A stretch of 64,000 nt of DNA from an uncultured Chryseobacterium sp. (lineage in GTDB: Bacteria; Bacteroidota; Bacteroidia; Flavobacteriales; Weeksellaceae), in assembly GCA_913778085.1 (NCBI GenBank), contig CAJYXJ010000040.1, forward strand, positions 62,001 to 126,000, read 5' to 3'. The first letter of the stretch is position 1, and each line of letters begins with the position of its first letter. The notes beneath the pieces were generated by a model. The model was not told where the DNA came from. It worked only from the letters and a program-made list of their open reading frames with translations, and did not search any database. The position numbers and the translations under genes are program-made. Of the stretch, positions 18,015-27,088 are shown piece after piece.

Positions 18015-19529
18015 ATGGCAACGAAAGCACTTTTCAATACTGTGGTCAATTGGTTTATCCGCCAGCGGATCGATCAGATACAGAATTTCATGGATCATCC
18101 TATTGAAACACAGAAGGGTATTTTATTTTCCCAGCTGTTTCATGCCGAAGATACGGAATACGGAAAAAAGTACGGTTTTAATTCCATTTCGAGTTATCAG
18201 GACTTTAAAAACAAAGTTCCGATTGTTACCTACGAAGAAATGGAGCCGTATATTGAAAAAGCACGACAGGGACAGAAGGACGTCAGCTGGCCCGGCTACA
18301 TCAAGCATTTCGCCAAATCTTCCGGTACGACGAACGCCAAAAGCAAATTTATCCCGATTTCAGCGGAAAGCCTTGAATATTGCCATATGAAGGCAGGAAA
18401 GGATATGGTTTCGATTTATGCCAACAATCATCCCGAAAACCAGCTTTTTAACTATAAAAATCTACGGTTGGGCGGAAGCTCAGAACTGTATGCCGACTTT
18501 AACACCAAGTTCGGTGACCTGTCGGCCATCCTGATCGACAATCTTCCGTTCTGGGTAGAAGTTACCACCACACCAAGCAAGAAGGTTTCCCTGATGGGAG
18601 AATGGGAAAGTAAGCTCAGAGCCATTACTTCCGAAGTGAAAAATGAAGATGTAGGAAGCATCCTGGGGGTGCCCAGCTGGATGATGGTGCTTTTGCAGCG
18701 GGTATTAAAGGAAACGGAATACAACAATATTTCTGAACTGTGGCCGAACCTGGAGGTTTTCTTCCACGGCGGCATCAGCTTTAAGCCGTACCGCGAGCAG
18801 TACAAACAGATCATCGGGAAAAACATCAATTATTACGAGATTTATAATGCCTCCGAAGGTTTCTTCGGGATCCAGGACCGGTCTAACAGCGACGAGATGC
18901 TCCTGATGCTGGACTATGGCATTTTCTACGAATTCATCCCGATGGATCAGTTCCACTCCTCTAATCCGAAAGTCATCAGCATTGAGGATGCTGAAGTAGG
19001 AAAAAACTATGCGATGGTTATTACCACCAACGGCGGCTTATGGAGGTACCTGATTGGCGATACCGTTATGTTTACTTCCACCAACCCATTCAGAATTAAA
19101 ATTACGGGCCGGACGAAGCATTACATCAATGCCTTCGGAGAAGAGCTGATGATCACCAACGTGGAATCTGCCCTTACCAAAGCCTGTGAGGAAACCAATG
19201 CGGCTGTTTCCGACTTCACGGGCGCCCCTGTTTTTATGAGGGAAAATGAAAGCGGTGCTCACGAATGGATTTTTGAATTTTGTAAAAAACCGGATGACCT
19301 CGATCGTTTTACGGATATTTTCGATAGTCATCTGAAATCCATCAATTCGGATTATGAAGCAAAGCGCTATAACAACATTACACTGAAAAGACCGATCGTG
19401 CATATTGCCAAGCCTAATCTTTTCTACTGCTGGCTCGAATCCAAAGGAAAACTCGGCGGGCAGAATAAAGTCCCTAGACTGAGCAACGACAGAGAATACA
19501 TCGATCCTTTGCTGGAAATGAACCGATAA
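18015..19529 (+). CDS. GH3 auxin-responsive-promoter family protein
   Basis: A 504-residue protein of the GH3 branch of the ANL superfamily. Plant members join amino acids to hormones through acyl-adenylates; the substrate of bacterial members is generally not known. Seen: an ATP-binding motif 1 region SSGTTNAKSKFIPIS (about residue 97), a mid segment YNASEGFFGIQ (motif 2 type) and the LWRYLIGDTVMFTS segment with the adenylate-binding aspartate. Full length for the family. Alone between two terminators. No carrier protein or partner gene is beside it. Confidence 0.9.
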   Translation: MATKALFNTVVNWFIRQRIDQIQNFMDHPIETQKGILFSQLFHAEDTEYGKKYGFNSISSYQDFKNKVPIVTYEEMEPYIEKARQGQKDVSWPGYIKHFAKSSGTTNAKSKFIPISAESLEYCHMKAGKDMVSIYANNHPENQLFNYKNLRLGGSSELYADFNTKFGDLSAILIDNLPFWVEVTTTPSKKVSLMGEWESKLRAITSEVKNEDVGSILGVPSWMMVLLQRVLKETEYNNISELWPNLEVFFHGGISFKPYREQYKQIIGKNINYYEIYNASEGFFGIQDRSNSDEMLLMLDYGIFYEFIPMDQFHSSNPKVISIEDAEVGKNYAMVITTNGGLWRYLIGDTVMFTSTNPFRIKITGRTKHYINAFGEELMITNVESALTKACEETNAAVSDFTGAPVFMRENESGAHEWIFEFCKKPDDLDRFTDIFDSHLKSINSDYEAKRYNNITLKRPIVHIAKPNLFYCWLESKGKLGGQNKVPRLSNDREYIDPLLEMNR

Positions 19530-19532
19530 AAC

Positions 19533-19558
19533 AAAACCGCAGATATCCTGCGGTTTTT
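19533..19558. terminator. Bidirectional terminator between GH3 gene and lipoprotein operon
   Basis: AAACCGCAG (19534-19542) pairs with CTGCGGTTT (19548-19556), loop ATATC. It has T on the + side and A before it, so it can stop both converging transcripts. Confidence 0.85.
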
Positions 19559-19565
19559 CCTTCTG

Positions 19566-19934
19566 TTATTTTTTTAAGTCTTCTTTCAGCTTTCTGGCGC
19601 CTTCTTCTACTTTTGAAGCCCCTTTGGCTGCGGCATCTTTCACATCCTGGCCTGCTTTATGAAGATCCTCTTTCGCTTTATCTGCAGTAGCATCAATTTT
19701 ATTTTTTGCTTCTTCTGCAGCATTGTCGATTTTCTTTCCGGTTTCATCAATTTTTGCCTGGGCGTTTTTTTTTGCCTGGTTAATCTTAGCGGTGTCAACC
19801 CCTACCCCTGTTTCGGTAGTCGTGGTAGTAGTTACGGTTCCGTCAGCGTTTTCCACCTTTTCCGTCTTTGTAGATTTTGCACATGATACGGCTACTGCGG
19901 CGATCATAAGTCCTGATAAAATGCTTTTTTTCAT
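19566..19934 (-). CDS. Small lipoprotein with charged coiled-coil repeats
   Basis: A 122-residue protein with signal peptide and lipobox (AVAVSC, cysteine ~18), so probably outer-membrane or periplasmic. After a Thr-rich stretch (TVTTTTTTETG) it consists of Lys/Ala/Asp/Glu 11-mer-like repeats (AKNKIDATADKAKEDLHKAG style) resembling LEA/apolipoprotein helices. No enzymatic motif. It lies 33 bases after another lipoprotein gene and is probably the last gene of the mutL operon. A stress or envelope role is plausible but only an inference. Confidence 0.8.
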   Translation of the reverse strand: MKKSILSGLMIAAVAVSCAKSTKTEKVENADGTVTTTTTTETGVGVDTAKINQAKKNAQAKIDETGKKIDNAAEEAKNKIDATADKAKEDLHKAGQDVKDAAAKGASKVEEGARKLKEDLKK

Positions 19935-19967
19935 ATGTATTGAAATTTTTAAAATGTATTCTGTGTA

Positions 19968-20324
19968 TTATTCTGTTTTTGCTTCACCGGTAGGGGTTTC
20001 AGCAGTTTTCGCCTTGTTCTTTTCCTCTGCTTTTTTTTCTTCTTCCGCTTTTTTCTTATTATCTTTTTCCAATTCTTCCTTCAATTTTTTTTCCTGTTCC
20101 TGAAGCTTTAAAGCTTCTTTTACGGAATCCCGGTATTTCTGTGAAGACATCCTGATCTGCCTTACCACATCGATTGAAGTGGCTCCATTGGAAAAAGAAT
20201 CGATAGCCGTCGTATCATAATCTGCTTTTGGGCTGTCGGCAGGATACAGATCGGCCGGTTCTTTTTTGGAACAGGACAGCAACAAGGTGGAAAAAACAAA
20301 AGCGGCAAAAAGTAAATGTTTCAT
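19968..20324 (-). CDS. Small Lys/Glu-rich lipoprotein
   Basis: A 118-residue protein with signal peptide and lipobox (TLLLSC). The mature N terminus is Asp/Ser-rich. Residues ~60-110 are a highly charged helix rich in KEL/KKAEEEKK that should form a coiled coil. It starts only 4 bases downstream of the preceding phosphatase-like gene, so it is in the same operon. Function not recognised. Confidence 0.78.
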   Translation of the reverse strand: MKHLLFAAFVFSTLLLSCSKKEPADLYPADSPKADYDTTAIDSFSNGATSIDVVRQIRMSSQKYRDSVKEALKLQEQEKKLKEELEKDNKKKAEEEKKAEEKNKAKTAETPTGEAKTE

Positions 20325-20328
20325 GGAA

Positions 20329-21303
20329 CTAATTTAACAGAAATTCCGCAATTACGGGATAATGATCAGACAATTGTACGGAATTGTCCACTTTATAGCT
20401 TAAAGGGATAATGGATTTTGAGCTGAAAATATAATCAATCCTTAATGGTACTTTATAATCGTGGAAACTGGAGGAATTGCCGTTTCCCGCCGCTAAAAAA
20501 GCATCCTGAAGGTCTTTCCCCAGATTATAATATTCATAGGAATTCGGGACGGAATTGAAGTCGCCCGCCAGGATTACGGGATATGGAGAAAGGTCTACTG
20601 CTTTCCTGATCTTTTTGATCTGATCCTCATGTGCTTTGAAAGTCGGCGTCATATGCGACAGAAGCGTATTTATTTTATTGCCTTCTTTTCCGATGCCTTC
20701 AAACTTAAGCATGGATTTGTGTAAACGGAAAGGCTCCAGATAAACATTGATGATTCTGATCATTTTTCCGTTGATGTCTACATCAGCATAAAAAGAGTTT
20801 CCTCTGGATTTATCGGTAATCAGCTCTTCCTGTCTTACGATTTTGTGCCTGGTTTTCAGAATGACGGAAGGATATTTTACCATATCCTGTTTTAAGGCGC
20901 GATTGGTATCTTTTTCCTGCACCAGAATAATGTCTGCATTCTGATCCGTAATGTACTTCTTTACTTTCTCCCATCCCGATTCACCATATTTAACATTGAA
21001 GGTAATTACCTTAATGTCTCTTACCGACTTTGTATTTTCCGTCTTCGGAGTAAAATTGATCCATCTCCTGATCGGGTTATAAAACAGAAATATTCCCAAT
21101 ACAAAGGCAATGGCAAATTTCTTCCTTTTAACAATCCAAAACAACGTGAAAATGATATACAGGGAGATTAGGTAAGGAAATCCTAAAGACAGAAGATTAA
21201 GAATACTTAAAAGATTAGGGGGTACCCATGCATTCCCTAAGGTACACAGCAGCAAAACAGCGATGGTGATATGAACAAATAACAATATCTGGCTCAGCTT
21301 CAT
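20329..21303 (-). CDS. Endonuclease/exonuclease/phosphatase family protein, copy 1
   Basis: A 324-residue protein: N-terminal block of three hydrophobic helices (residues ~1-90), then an EEP (DNase I-like) domain. Motifs seen: VITFNVKYG (catalytic Asn), ILVQEKD (metal-binding Glu), LAGDFNSVPNSYEY (Asp/Asn pair) and LSDHYPVIAEF (catalytic Asp-His). Start ATG at 21303 is chosen because it aligns with the paralogue (MKLSQILLFVHI against MKIVRLILLLLHI); 18 extra codons upstream are possible. The substrate could be nucleic acid, an inositol phosphate or a phospholipid. The membrane block suggests the domain faces the periplasm. Confidence 0.88.
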   Translation of the reverse strand: MKLSQILLFVHITIAVLLLCTLGNAWVPPNLLSILNLLSLGFPYLISLYIIFTLFWIVKRKKFAIAFVLGIFLFYNPIRRWINFTPKTENTKSVRDIKVITFNVKYGESGWEKVKKYITDQNADIILVQEKDTNRALKQDMVKYPSVILKTRHKIVRQEELITDKSRGNSFYADVDINGKMIRIINVYLEPFRLHKSMLKFEGIGKEGNKINTLLSHMTPTFKAHEDQIKKIRKAVDLSPYPVILAGDFNSVPNSYEYYNLGKDLQDAFLAAGNGNSSSFHDYKVPLRIDYIFSSKSIIPLSYKVDNSVQLSDHYPVIAEFLLN

Positions 21304-21377
21304 GAAAACAGTATAATGGTACCTTGGCAATTTCTGCAAAAATCTTACCATGACCAAAATTTTAACGGTTTTTATGA

Positions 21378-22364
21378 TCAGTTGTCGAGTTTAAAGGTTG
21401 CAACAACAGGGAAATGATCGGAGACCCTAACTGAACGCTCTACTTTATAACTGAGTGCTTTAATTGATTTTGAAGTAAAAATATAATCTATTCTGATCGG
21501 GAATTTATAGTCGTGAAAACTTGTGCCACTTCCACGTCCTGCCGCTAAAAAAGCATCCTGCAGCCCTTCCGAAAGATGATAATATTCGTATGAATTGGGA
21601 ACCGAATTAAAATCGCCTGTCAGGATAACCGGATAAGGCGAATTTTCTACCATCTTATGAATAATATCAACCTGCTCCTGATGCATTCTAAAAGTAGGAA
21701 TCAGCCTTTTGACGATATTTTTTATTTTTCTTTCATCTTCTTCATTATTCCCGTTTAGTCTGACCATTTTTTTTACAAATCCGAAAGACTGCAGATGGAC
21801 ACTCATCAGCCGGTATCTTTTTCCTTTGATTTCCACATCAACCTGTAAGGCCGGATCATCGATTTGTTTATTGTTGATTTTAATAAACTGTTTATCAACA
21901 ATTTTATATTTTGAAAGAATAGTGATATTGCCGAAACTTGCGGTTTCATATCCTAAATATTCATATCCAATCCCATCATCTTCCTGAAGCAGAATAATAT
22001 CTGCACCCGAATTTTTTAAATATTCTTTTACCTCATTTCTTTCACTACCTCCTGTTCTCGTATTGAAAGACATTACTTTGAGATCGGGTACTTCACTTTT
22101 TACTGAAGAATAATTTACCCAACGCAATACCGGATTAAAGAATAGCAATCCCAGTAAAAAGAAGACAAAAGCTCTTTTTTTCCAGCTGATGATCCAGAAT
22201 AGGGTAAGGAATATATATCCGAAAATCAGTCCCGGAAATGCCAGGGAAAGTAAATTGAACCATGGAAAAACCTTTGGGGAAATATAAGCATTGAGGAGCA
22301 TCCCTGTTAAAAGCAGAAAAATTCCTATGTGAAGCAGAAGGAGAATAAGCCGAACGATTTTCAT
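21378..22364 (-). CDS. Endonuclease/exonuclease/phosphatase family protein, copy 2
   Basis: A 328-residue paralogue of the next gene in the operon, with the same plan: three N-terminal membrane helices, then an EEP domain with MSFNTRTGG, ILLQEDD, LTGDFNSVPNSYEY and VSDHFPVVATF. The last ~80 residues are almost identical to copy 1 (for example SFHDYK then RIDYIF), whereas the membrane part has diverged, suggesting an old tandem duplication with conserved catalysis. It starts 8 bases after the rhomboid gene stop. Confidence 0.88.
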   Translation of the reverse strand: MKIVRLILLLLHIGIFLLLTGMLLNAYISPKVFPWFNLLSLAFPGLIFGYIFLTLFWIISWKKRAFVFFLLGLLFFNPVLRWVNYSSVKSEVPDLKVMSFNTRTGGSERNEVKEYLKNSGADIILLQEDDGIGYEYLGYETASFGNITILSKYKIVDKQFIKINNKQIDDPALQVDVEIKGKRYRLMSVHLQSFGFVKKMVRLNGNNEEDERKIKNIVKRLIPTFRMHQEQVDIIHKMVENSPYPVILTGDFNSVPNSYEYYHLSEGLQDAFLAAGRGSGTSFHDYKFPIRIDYIFTSKSIKALSYKVERSVRVSDHFPVVATFKLDN

Positions 22365-22372
22365 TCTAGATA

Positions 22373-23137
22373 TTATTGAGGACCGAACCTATTTAAATGA
22401 TTTCTCCAGATCTTAGCCAAAAAGAATCCTACCAAAGCGCCACCAACGTGTGCAAAGTGAGCAGTCCCGCTATCATTACCACTATAGCCGAGATAAATAG
22501 AAATAACAACGCTAAAGATTAAAAAATGTTTCGCTTTTACCGGAAATGGAATGAATAAAATCTGCATTCTTGCATTTGGAAAAATCGTAGCAAAAGCTGC
22601 TACCACTCCGAAAATAGCTCCTGAAGCTCCTAACAACGGACTGGAAATTATTTTAACAATTTTTCCTACCAGCATTTTCTGATTTTCAATGGATTGTGGA
22701 GACCCTTTCAGTTGCATGTTCGTCCCTGAAAAATAATCGTAAATATTAAATCCTAAATCTTCTAATTGACGGGAAAAAATTTCGATCTGCACAAACTCCC
22801 ATGCATTAAATAAAATATACGCGCCAATTCCACTCAAAAAATAAAGAATTAAAAATCTTTTTCCGCCTAAGATATTTTCAAGAAAAGAAAAATTATACAG
22901 GACAAACATATTAAAAAATATATGCATTACACCTGCACCACCAGAAACCGGCGAATGCATGAACATAGACGTAATAATCTGCCAGGATTTAAAAAAAGGA
23001 GAAAAAGGATAATATGCGGACAACATATAATATAATTCCGGTTTATTCAGAATATAAAGGAAAAAATTGGTTATTATATATACCACGATATTGATAATGA
23101 TAATATTTTTCGTAAGAGGCGGCAAACTATTAAACAT
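22373..23137 (-). CDS. Rhomboid-family intramembrane serine protease
   Basis: A 254-residue polytopic protein with six or seven helices. The catalytic serine lies in GASGAIFG (about residue 192) and the histidine in AHVGGALVG (about residue 234). The HIFFNM segment with the upstream conserved His/Asn is also present. Rhomboids cleave membrane proteins within the bilayer. An insertion (residues ~110-160, EFVQIEIFSRQLEDLGFNIYD) separates helices 3 and 4. It starts 5 bases after mutL, an arrangement that recurs in flavobacteria as far as I recall. Confidence 0.93.
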   Translation of the reverse strand: MFNSLPPLTKNIIIINIVVYIITNFFLYILNKPELYYMLSAYYPFSPFFKSWQIITSMFMHSPVSGGAGVMHIFFNMFVLYNFSFLENILGGKRFLILYFLSGIGAYILFNAWEFVQIEIFSRQLEDLGFNIYDYFSGTNMQLKGSPQSIENQKMLVGKIVKIISSPLLGASGAIFGVVAAFATIFPNARMQILFIPFPVKAKHFLIFSVVISIYLGYSGNDSGTAHFAHVGGALVGFFLAKIWRNHLNRFGPQ

Positions 23138-23142
23138 ATCTT

Positions 23143-24930
23143 CTAAAATTTATTCTTAAAATCATTAAACGGAACCTCGAAGAAACATCTTTTCCCGTCC
23201 GGTAAAAATTCCGGGAAGCCGAGGGCTGTAAAATCCCGGATCAGCTGTTCCGCATCCTTTTTGTATATGAAATCGAACCTGGATTTAGACTGCATCTTGC
23301 TCCACTGGTTCTGATAATGCTGTATGAATTCTTCTTCTGATTTATAGTCGAGGATTTCGAATAGGTTTTCCAGGAATTTCATGACCTGGGTTTCCTTCAG
23401 TCCTTCGGGTACGGCATCAATTCTCAGCACGCTTTCGTGTGCCACGCTCATCTCAAAGCCCAGCTCAGGAAGGTATTTTTTTATCGAGTTGTATTTGGCT
23501 TTCTCGATTTCATTCATATGGTATTCCAGTGAAAAGAGCAGAGAATGGCTGTTTGTAGCGCCCCTTTTTGACGGTTTTGTATTTTCAGACACCCACAGCC
23601 TGTGCATTCTTCCCAGATCCAGCATCAAAGTTTTATCACCTTTGTTAAAGAGCCAGTATCCGTTCGGCAGCCTCATCAGGTCTTCATCAAAATCTTCATC
23701 CTCAAACAGGTTGATCTTCGAAGGTTCCGCTGTAGAAATATTCTGCTGATACATTTCCGTAAGATTGTGGATTTCGGTGTGGGTGATCTCCCGTTCTTCA
23801 AGGAAGGGATTATAATCGCGGTCCACGATAATTTCCGGCATTTTTAATACACCTCCCCCGCCGTTGCTTTTGCTTGGAAAGGTTTTCTGCATCATGCTGT
23901 CCAGCTCGGGGTCCCTTTCAAAATCAAGGCTTGGGGACACGTTATAAATTCCCAGCGATCTTTTGATGGTGGAACGGAGCAGGGCAAAGATCAGATGCTC
24001 GTCCTCAAACTTAACTTCCGTTTTCTGCGGGTGGATATTTACATCAATTTTCTCGGGGTCAAGTTCCAGGAAAAGGAAAAAAGTAGGCGAATAACCCGGC
24101 AGCAGCAATCCTTCAAAAGCTTCCTGCACTGCTTTGTTGAAATAGGCACTTTTAAAATATCTTCCGTTTACGAAAAGGAACTGCTCGCCCCTCGTTTTTT
24201 TAGCCCCTTCTGGCTTTGCTACAAACCCATGAAGCTTACACCAGATAATGTCTTCCTTGATCGGGACCAGCTGCGGCTGAAGCTTTCGTCCGAAAATATC
24301 AACAATCCGCTGCATCTGGCTTCCTTTACGCAGCCTGAACACGGCATCATCATCATGGAAAAGGGAAAACTCCAGATTTTCATGTGCCAGGGCTACTCTT
24401 TGGAATTCATCGATCACATGTCTGAACTCAACGTTATTGTTTTTCAGGAATTTTCTTCTCGCCGGTACATTGTAGAATAAATTCTTTACGAGGAAATTAG
24501 ATCCGTCCGCTGTCTGTACAGGATCCTGAAACTGAAATACGCCGCCTTCAATATAGATATTCGTCCCGATGGTCGCTTCTGCCTGCTTTGTTCTCAATTC
24601 CACCTGCGATACTGCTGCGATGGAAGCCAGTGCTTCCCCACGGAATCCTTTGGTAGCAATTTTAAAAATATCCTCCGTTCCCCTGATTTTTGAAGTGGCA
24701 TGTCTTTCAAAAGCCATTCTCGCATCGGTTTCAGACATTCCCTTACCGTTATCGACGACCTGGATCAGATTTTTTCCGGCATCGCGTATAATCAACTCAA
24801 TTTTGGTGGCTTCTGCATCGATTGCATTCTCCAACAATTCTTTTACGATGGATGCGGGTCGCTGCACGACTTCTCCTGCCGCAATTTGGTTGGCTACATG
24901 ATCCGGTAAAAGCTGAATAATATCTGACAT
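23143..24930 (-). CDS. mutL: DNA mismatch repair protein MutL
   Basis: A 595-residue GHKL ATPase that relays mismatch recognition by MutS. N-terminal motifs are intact: ELLENAIDAEAT, QVVDNGKGMSETD, the KGFRGEALASIAAV lid and GTNIYIEGG. The C-terminal dimerisation domain is diverged: where latent-endonuclease MutL proteins have DQHAxxE..E there is LDLGRMHRLWVSE, and the second metal motif region reads FLPDGKRCFFEVPF. It is therefore probably not a nicking MutL, unless residues are supplied differently. First gene of a - strand operon with the rhomboid protease. Confidence 0.95.
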   Translation of the reverse strand: MSDIIQLLPDHVANQIAAGEVVQRPASIVKELLENAIDAEATKIELIIRDAGKNLIQVVDNGKGMSETDARMAFERHATSKIRGTEDIFKIATKGFRGEALASIAAVSQVELRTKQAEATIGTNIYIEGGVFQFQDPVQTADGSNFLVKNLFYNVPARRKFLKNNNVEFRHVIDEFQRVALAHENLEFSLFHDDDAVFRLRKGSQMQRIVDIFGRKLQPQLVPIKEDIIWCKLHGFVAKPEGAKKTRGEQFLFVNGRYFKSAYFNKAVQEAFEGLLLPGYSPTFFLFLELDPEKIDVNIHPQKTEVKFEDEHLIFALLRSTIKRSLGIYNVSPSLDFERDPELDSMMQKTFPSKSNGGGGVLKMPEIIVDRDYNPFLEEREITHTEIHNLTEMYQQNISTAEPSKINLFEDEDFDEDLMRLPNGYWLFNKGDKTLMLDLGRMHRLWVSENTKPSKRGATNSHSLLFSLEYHMNEIEKAKYNSIKKYLPELGFEMSVAHESVLRIDAVPEGLKETQVMKFLENLFEILDYKSEEEFIQHYQNQWSKMQSKSRFDFIYKKDAEQLIRDFTALGFPEFLPDGKRCFFEVPFNDFKNKF

Positions 24931-25258
24931 AAAAAACGTAAATCAACTTACAAAAATAGTCATTCAAATTAAGAATTAAAACTATAAATGCCTGAATTAA
25001 AATTTAATTATCAACATTTCAACAAAGTGCAGCATGATCCGTTTGCATCAAAACAACCTTGATTACAGCACTTTTCTAAAACACAATCCCCCAATCGCAC
25101 AGGGGCAATCAGAGGATTGATTCACAGCTAGTTTACACAAAATTAATACTGATATTTATATCTCTTAATTAACATTTTCTTCTAATACCTGCAGTTCCGG
25201 TTATGAAAAGGGAAAATCTTATCAACAACTTTCCGCTTTTCCGCTACATTCTGACGGA
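24931..25258. other. Intergenic region upstream of mutL
   Basis: A/T-rich, no gene seen. On the - strand a TATTTTTG (24951-24958) fits TAnnTTTG and would start the mutL transcript ~14 bases before its ATG. The rest shows nothing I can name. Confidence 0.5.
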
Positions 25259-26101
25259 TTACTCATCAAAAACAAGCTTCCTCTTTTTCTGCCCTTCAGA
25301 CACTTTGATTTCCGGAATACCGTGAATTTTATGATATAGGGAAGCAATCAGATTCGGCTTTTTATAAATCTTGCTGTACCTGTATTTGGTATTAAAGTGC
25401 CGTACATGGATTTTATAAGCATCGTAACCGATAACCACCAGTAAACATGCACTGATCACATAAAACACCCTGAATTCAAGGTAATAATAAGTCAATCCTG
25501 AGAAAACCGCTCCCAGCACATAAGAAAGCATAATGCTCATCAGCAGTTTGGCCCTTGCGACCAATTCCCCGTTTTTTCTGAATTCTCTTTTTGTAAACAT
25601 CGAGAATAAAATCCCAAGATCGGTCGTGGTACCGGTAAGGTGGGTGGTTTTTACCGAGAAGTTGGAAATACTTGCCGTGAGACCATTCTGCAGGCCTGTA
25701 GCAAACAGCATCAATGCGACCAGCAATTCGGTTTCCTCCAAGGTTTTCCGGTAATACAGCTGTCCGTAGATTCCTACAAACAAAAGACAGGCAATTTCCA
25801 GAACCAGCGGCATGGCGTGGGCGAAATACTTGCTCTTTTTATTGAAGGTGATCACAATAAAATTCGAGACAAACCCTCCGAAAAAGAACAGGAAAATCCA
25901 CATTCCCACGACCGCTACCTGCGACCAGTTTCCTTTGCTGATTTCTGCAGCAAAAATAGCATAGTGACCGGTGACGTTGGAGGTAAACGAGAGGAATATC
26001 AGAAGGGAGGCAATGTTTATAGTACCCGCCGTAAAGGCAGTCAGCGTCCCCAATCTGATGTTGTCTCCCAACGTCCTGCTGTTACTATAATTCCTTAGCA
26101 T
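25259..26101 (-). CDS. YoaK-like (DUF1275) membrane protein
   Basis: A 280-residue protein with six hydrophobic helices in the first ~230 residues and a basic cytoplasmic tail. Conserved family segments: AFTAGTINIASLL, SNVTGHYAIFA, LFATGLQNGLTASISNFSVKTTHLTGTTTDLG. The DUF1275 family is widespread and its substrate is unknown. Divergence from MFS transporters has been proposed. The gene appears to be alone. A second - strand gene starts 519 bases upstream. Confidence 0.85.
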   Translation of the reverse strand: MLRNYSNSRTLGDNIRLGTLTAFTAGTINIASLLIFLSFTSNVTGHYAIFAAEISKGNWSQVAVVGMWIFLFFFGGFVSNFIVITFNKKSKYFAHAMPLVLEIACLLFVGIYGQLYYRKTLEETELLVALMLFATGLQNGLTASISNFSVKTTHLTGTTTDLGILFSMFTKREFRKNGELVARAKLLMSIMLSYVLGAVFSGLTYYYLEFRVFYVISACLLVVIGYDAYKIHVRHFNTKYRYSKIYKKPNLIASLYHKIHGIPEIKVSEGQKKRKLVFDE

Positions 26102-26125
26102 TTTCTAAATTTTAAAAAGTTGGTA

Positions 26126-26620
26126 TTAAGCTTCCACAAAAATTTCGGCCAGTCTTCCTTTCTCCGGAAGGCGGCCGCGGACTTCAAGAGAAATTTCGCA
26201 GGATATAAGATCTCTGCATTTTTTGATATATGGAATAAGATCGAATTTACCTTTCCCTTTGCTCCTGATCGATGGGGAATAATACGCTTCCTCAATACGT
26301 TCAGCTTTCACGTAATTGTTGAACGTCCGCTGAAAACTGCCGGTGAAGATATCACAGACAATTTTGTTGATCAAATGAGGATATTTATTTTTGATAATCC
26401 CATAAGCATCGCAGAATTCCTTTGGCCTCAGCTTATTGAAAATCGTACTTTTCGTATTGAACAGAAGATCACGGATGGAATCACCCGTATCGTATCCTGA
26501 AACCAAAAGAATATTATATTGATCCCGGTCTTCCGACGCATCTTTTTCCCTCATGACTTTCTTTAAAATATTTAAAGATTCAAGAGAATAATCGGTGGCT
26601 ATTAAAATCGTCTTGGTCAT
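26126..26620 (-). CDS. UspA-like small protein
   Basis: A 164-residue protein whose first residues (TKTILIATDYSLESLNILKKVM) match the start of universal stress proteins, including the ATD nucleotide-binding strand. The remainder (KLRPKEFCDAYGIIKNKYPHL, then the C-terminal EVRGRLPEKGRLAEIFVEA) does not show the GxxGxxxS ATP loop of ATP-binding UspA proteins, so it may be a diverged or non-ATP-binding member. A - strand TAGATTTG (26660-26667) fits the TAnnTTTG element and lies 40 bases before the ATG. Confidence 0.6.
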   Translation of the reverse strand: MTKTILIATDYSLESLNILKKVMREKDASEDRDQYNILLVSGYDTGDSIRDLLFNTKSTIFNKLRPKEFCDAYGIIKNKYPHLINKIVCDIFTGSFQRTFNNYVKAERIEEAYYSPSIRSKGKGKFDLIPYIKKCRDLISCEISLEVRGRLPEKGRLAEIFVEA

Positions 26621-27088
26621 ATTTTTAAGATTTAGGTTCGTTTATCTTTTTCGATAATACAAATCTAGAACGACCAAATTAGAACACCTTTGGAACAGAA
26701 TTAAAATGTGATTAAAGAGATTAAAATGCGATTAGAAAGATGATGTTGGGAATTGATCAGGGCCGAAAGACAGAAGCCGGAGGTTGGGCGTTTTTCTACT
26801 CTTTTTTAAATTAACTCAGAGATTTTCATTCATTTCTCTTACTCTTAATTTCCTGAATTAAATACCCTTTATTTATGTTTATTTAACCTACCCTGTAAAA
26901 CCTTTTCTTAAATTAAATGAATAAAACGATGCTCAATAAATTGATTTTTTTAGGCCAGAATAACTTGTATAACAGTAAAAAATAAATCCAAAATTAACCG
27001 GCTTTCAATATCAAATAAATCGCCACTATCCTTCTGACAGGAAGTACTGATTTACTTCTACTTTTGATACTTTATAAAGCAAAACCGT
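26621..27088. other. Intergenic region between UspA-like gene and histidine kinase
   Basis: No gene seen. Besides the promoter element at 26660-26667, it contains a purine-rich low-complexity patch around 26760-26790 (GAAAGACAGAAGCCGGAGG) similar in style to the repeat that encodes the start of murG. Confidence 0.4.
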
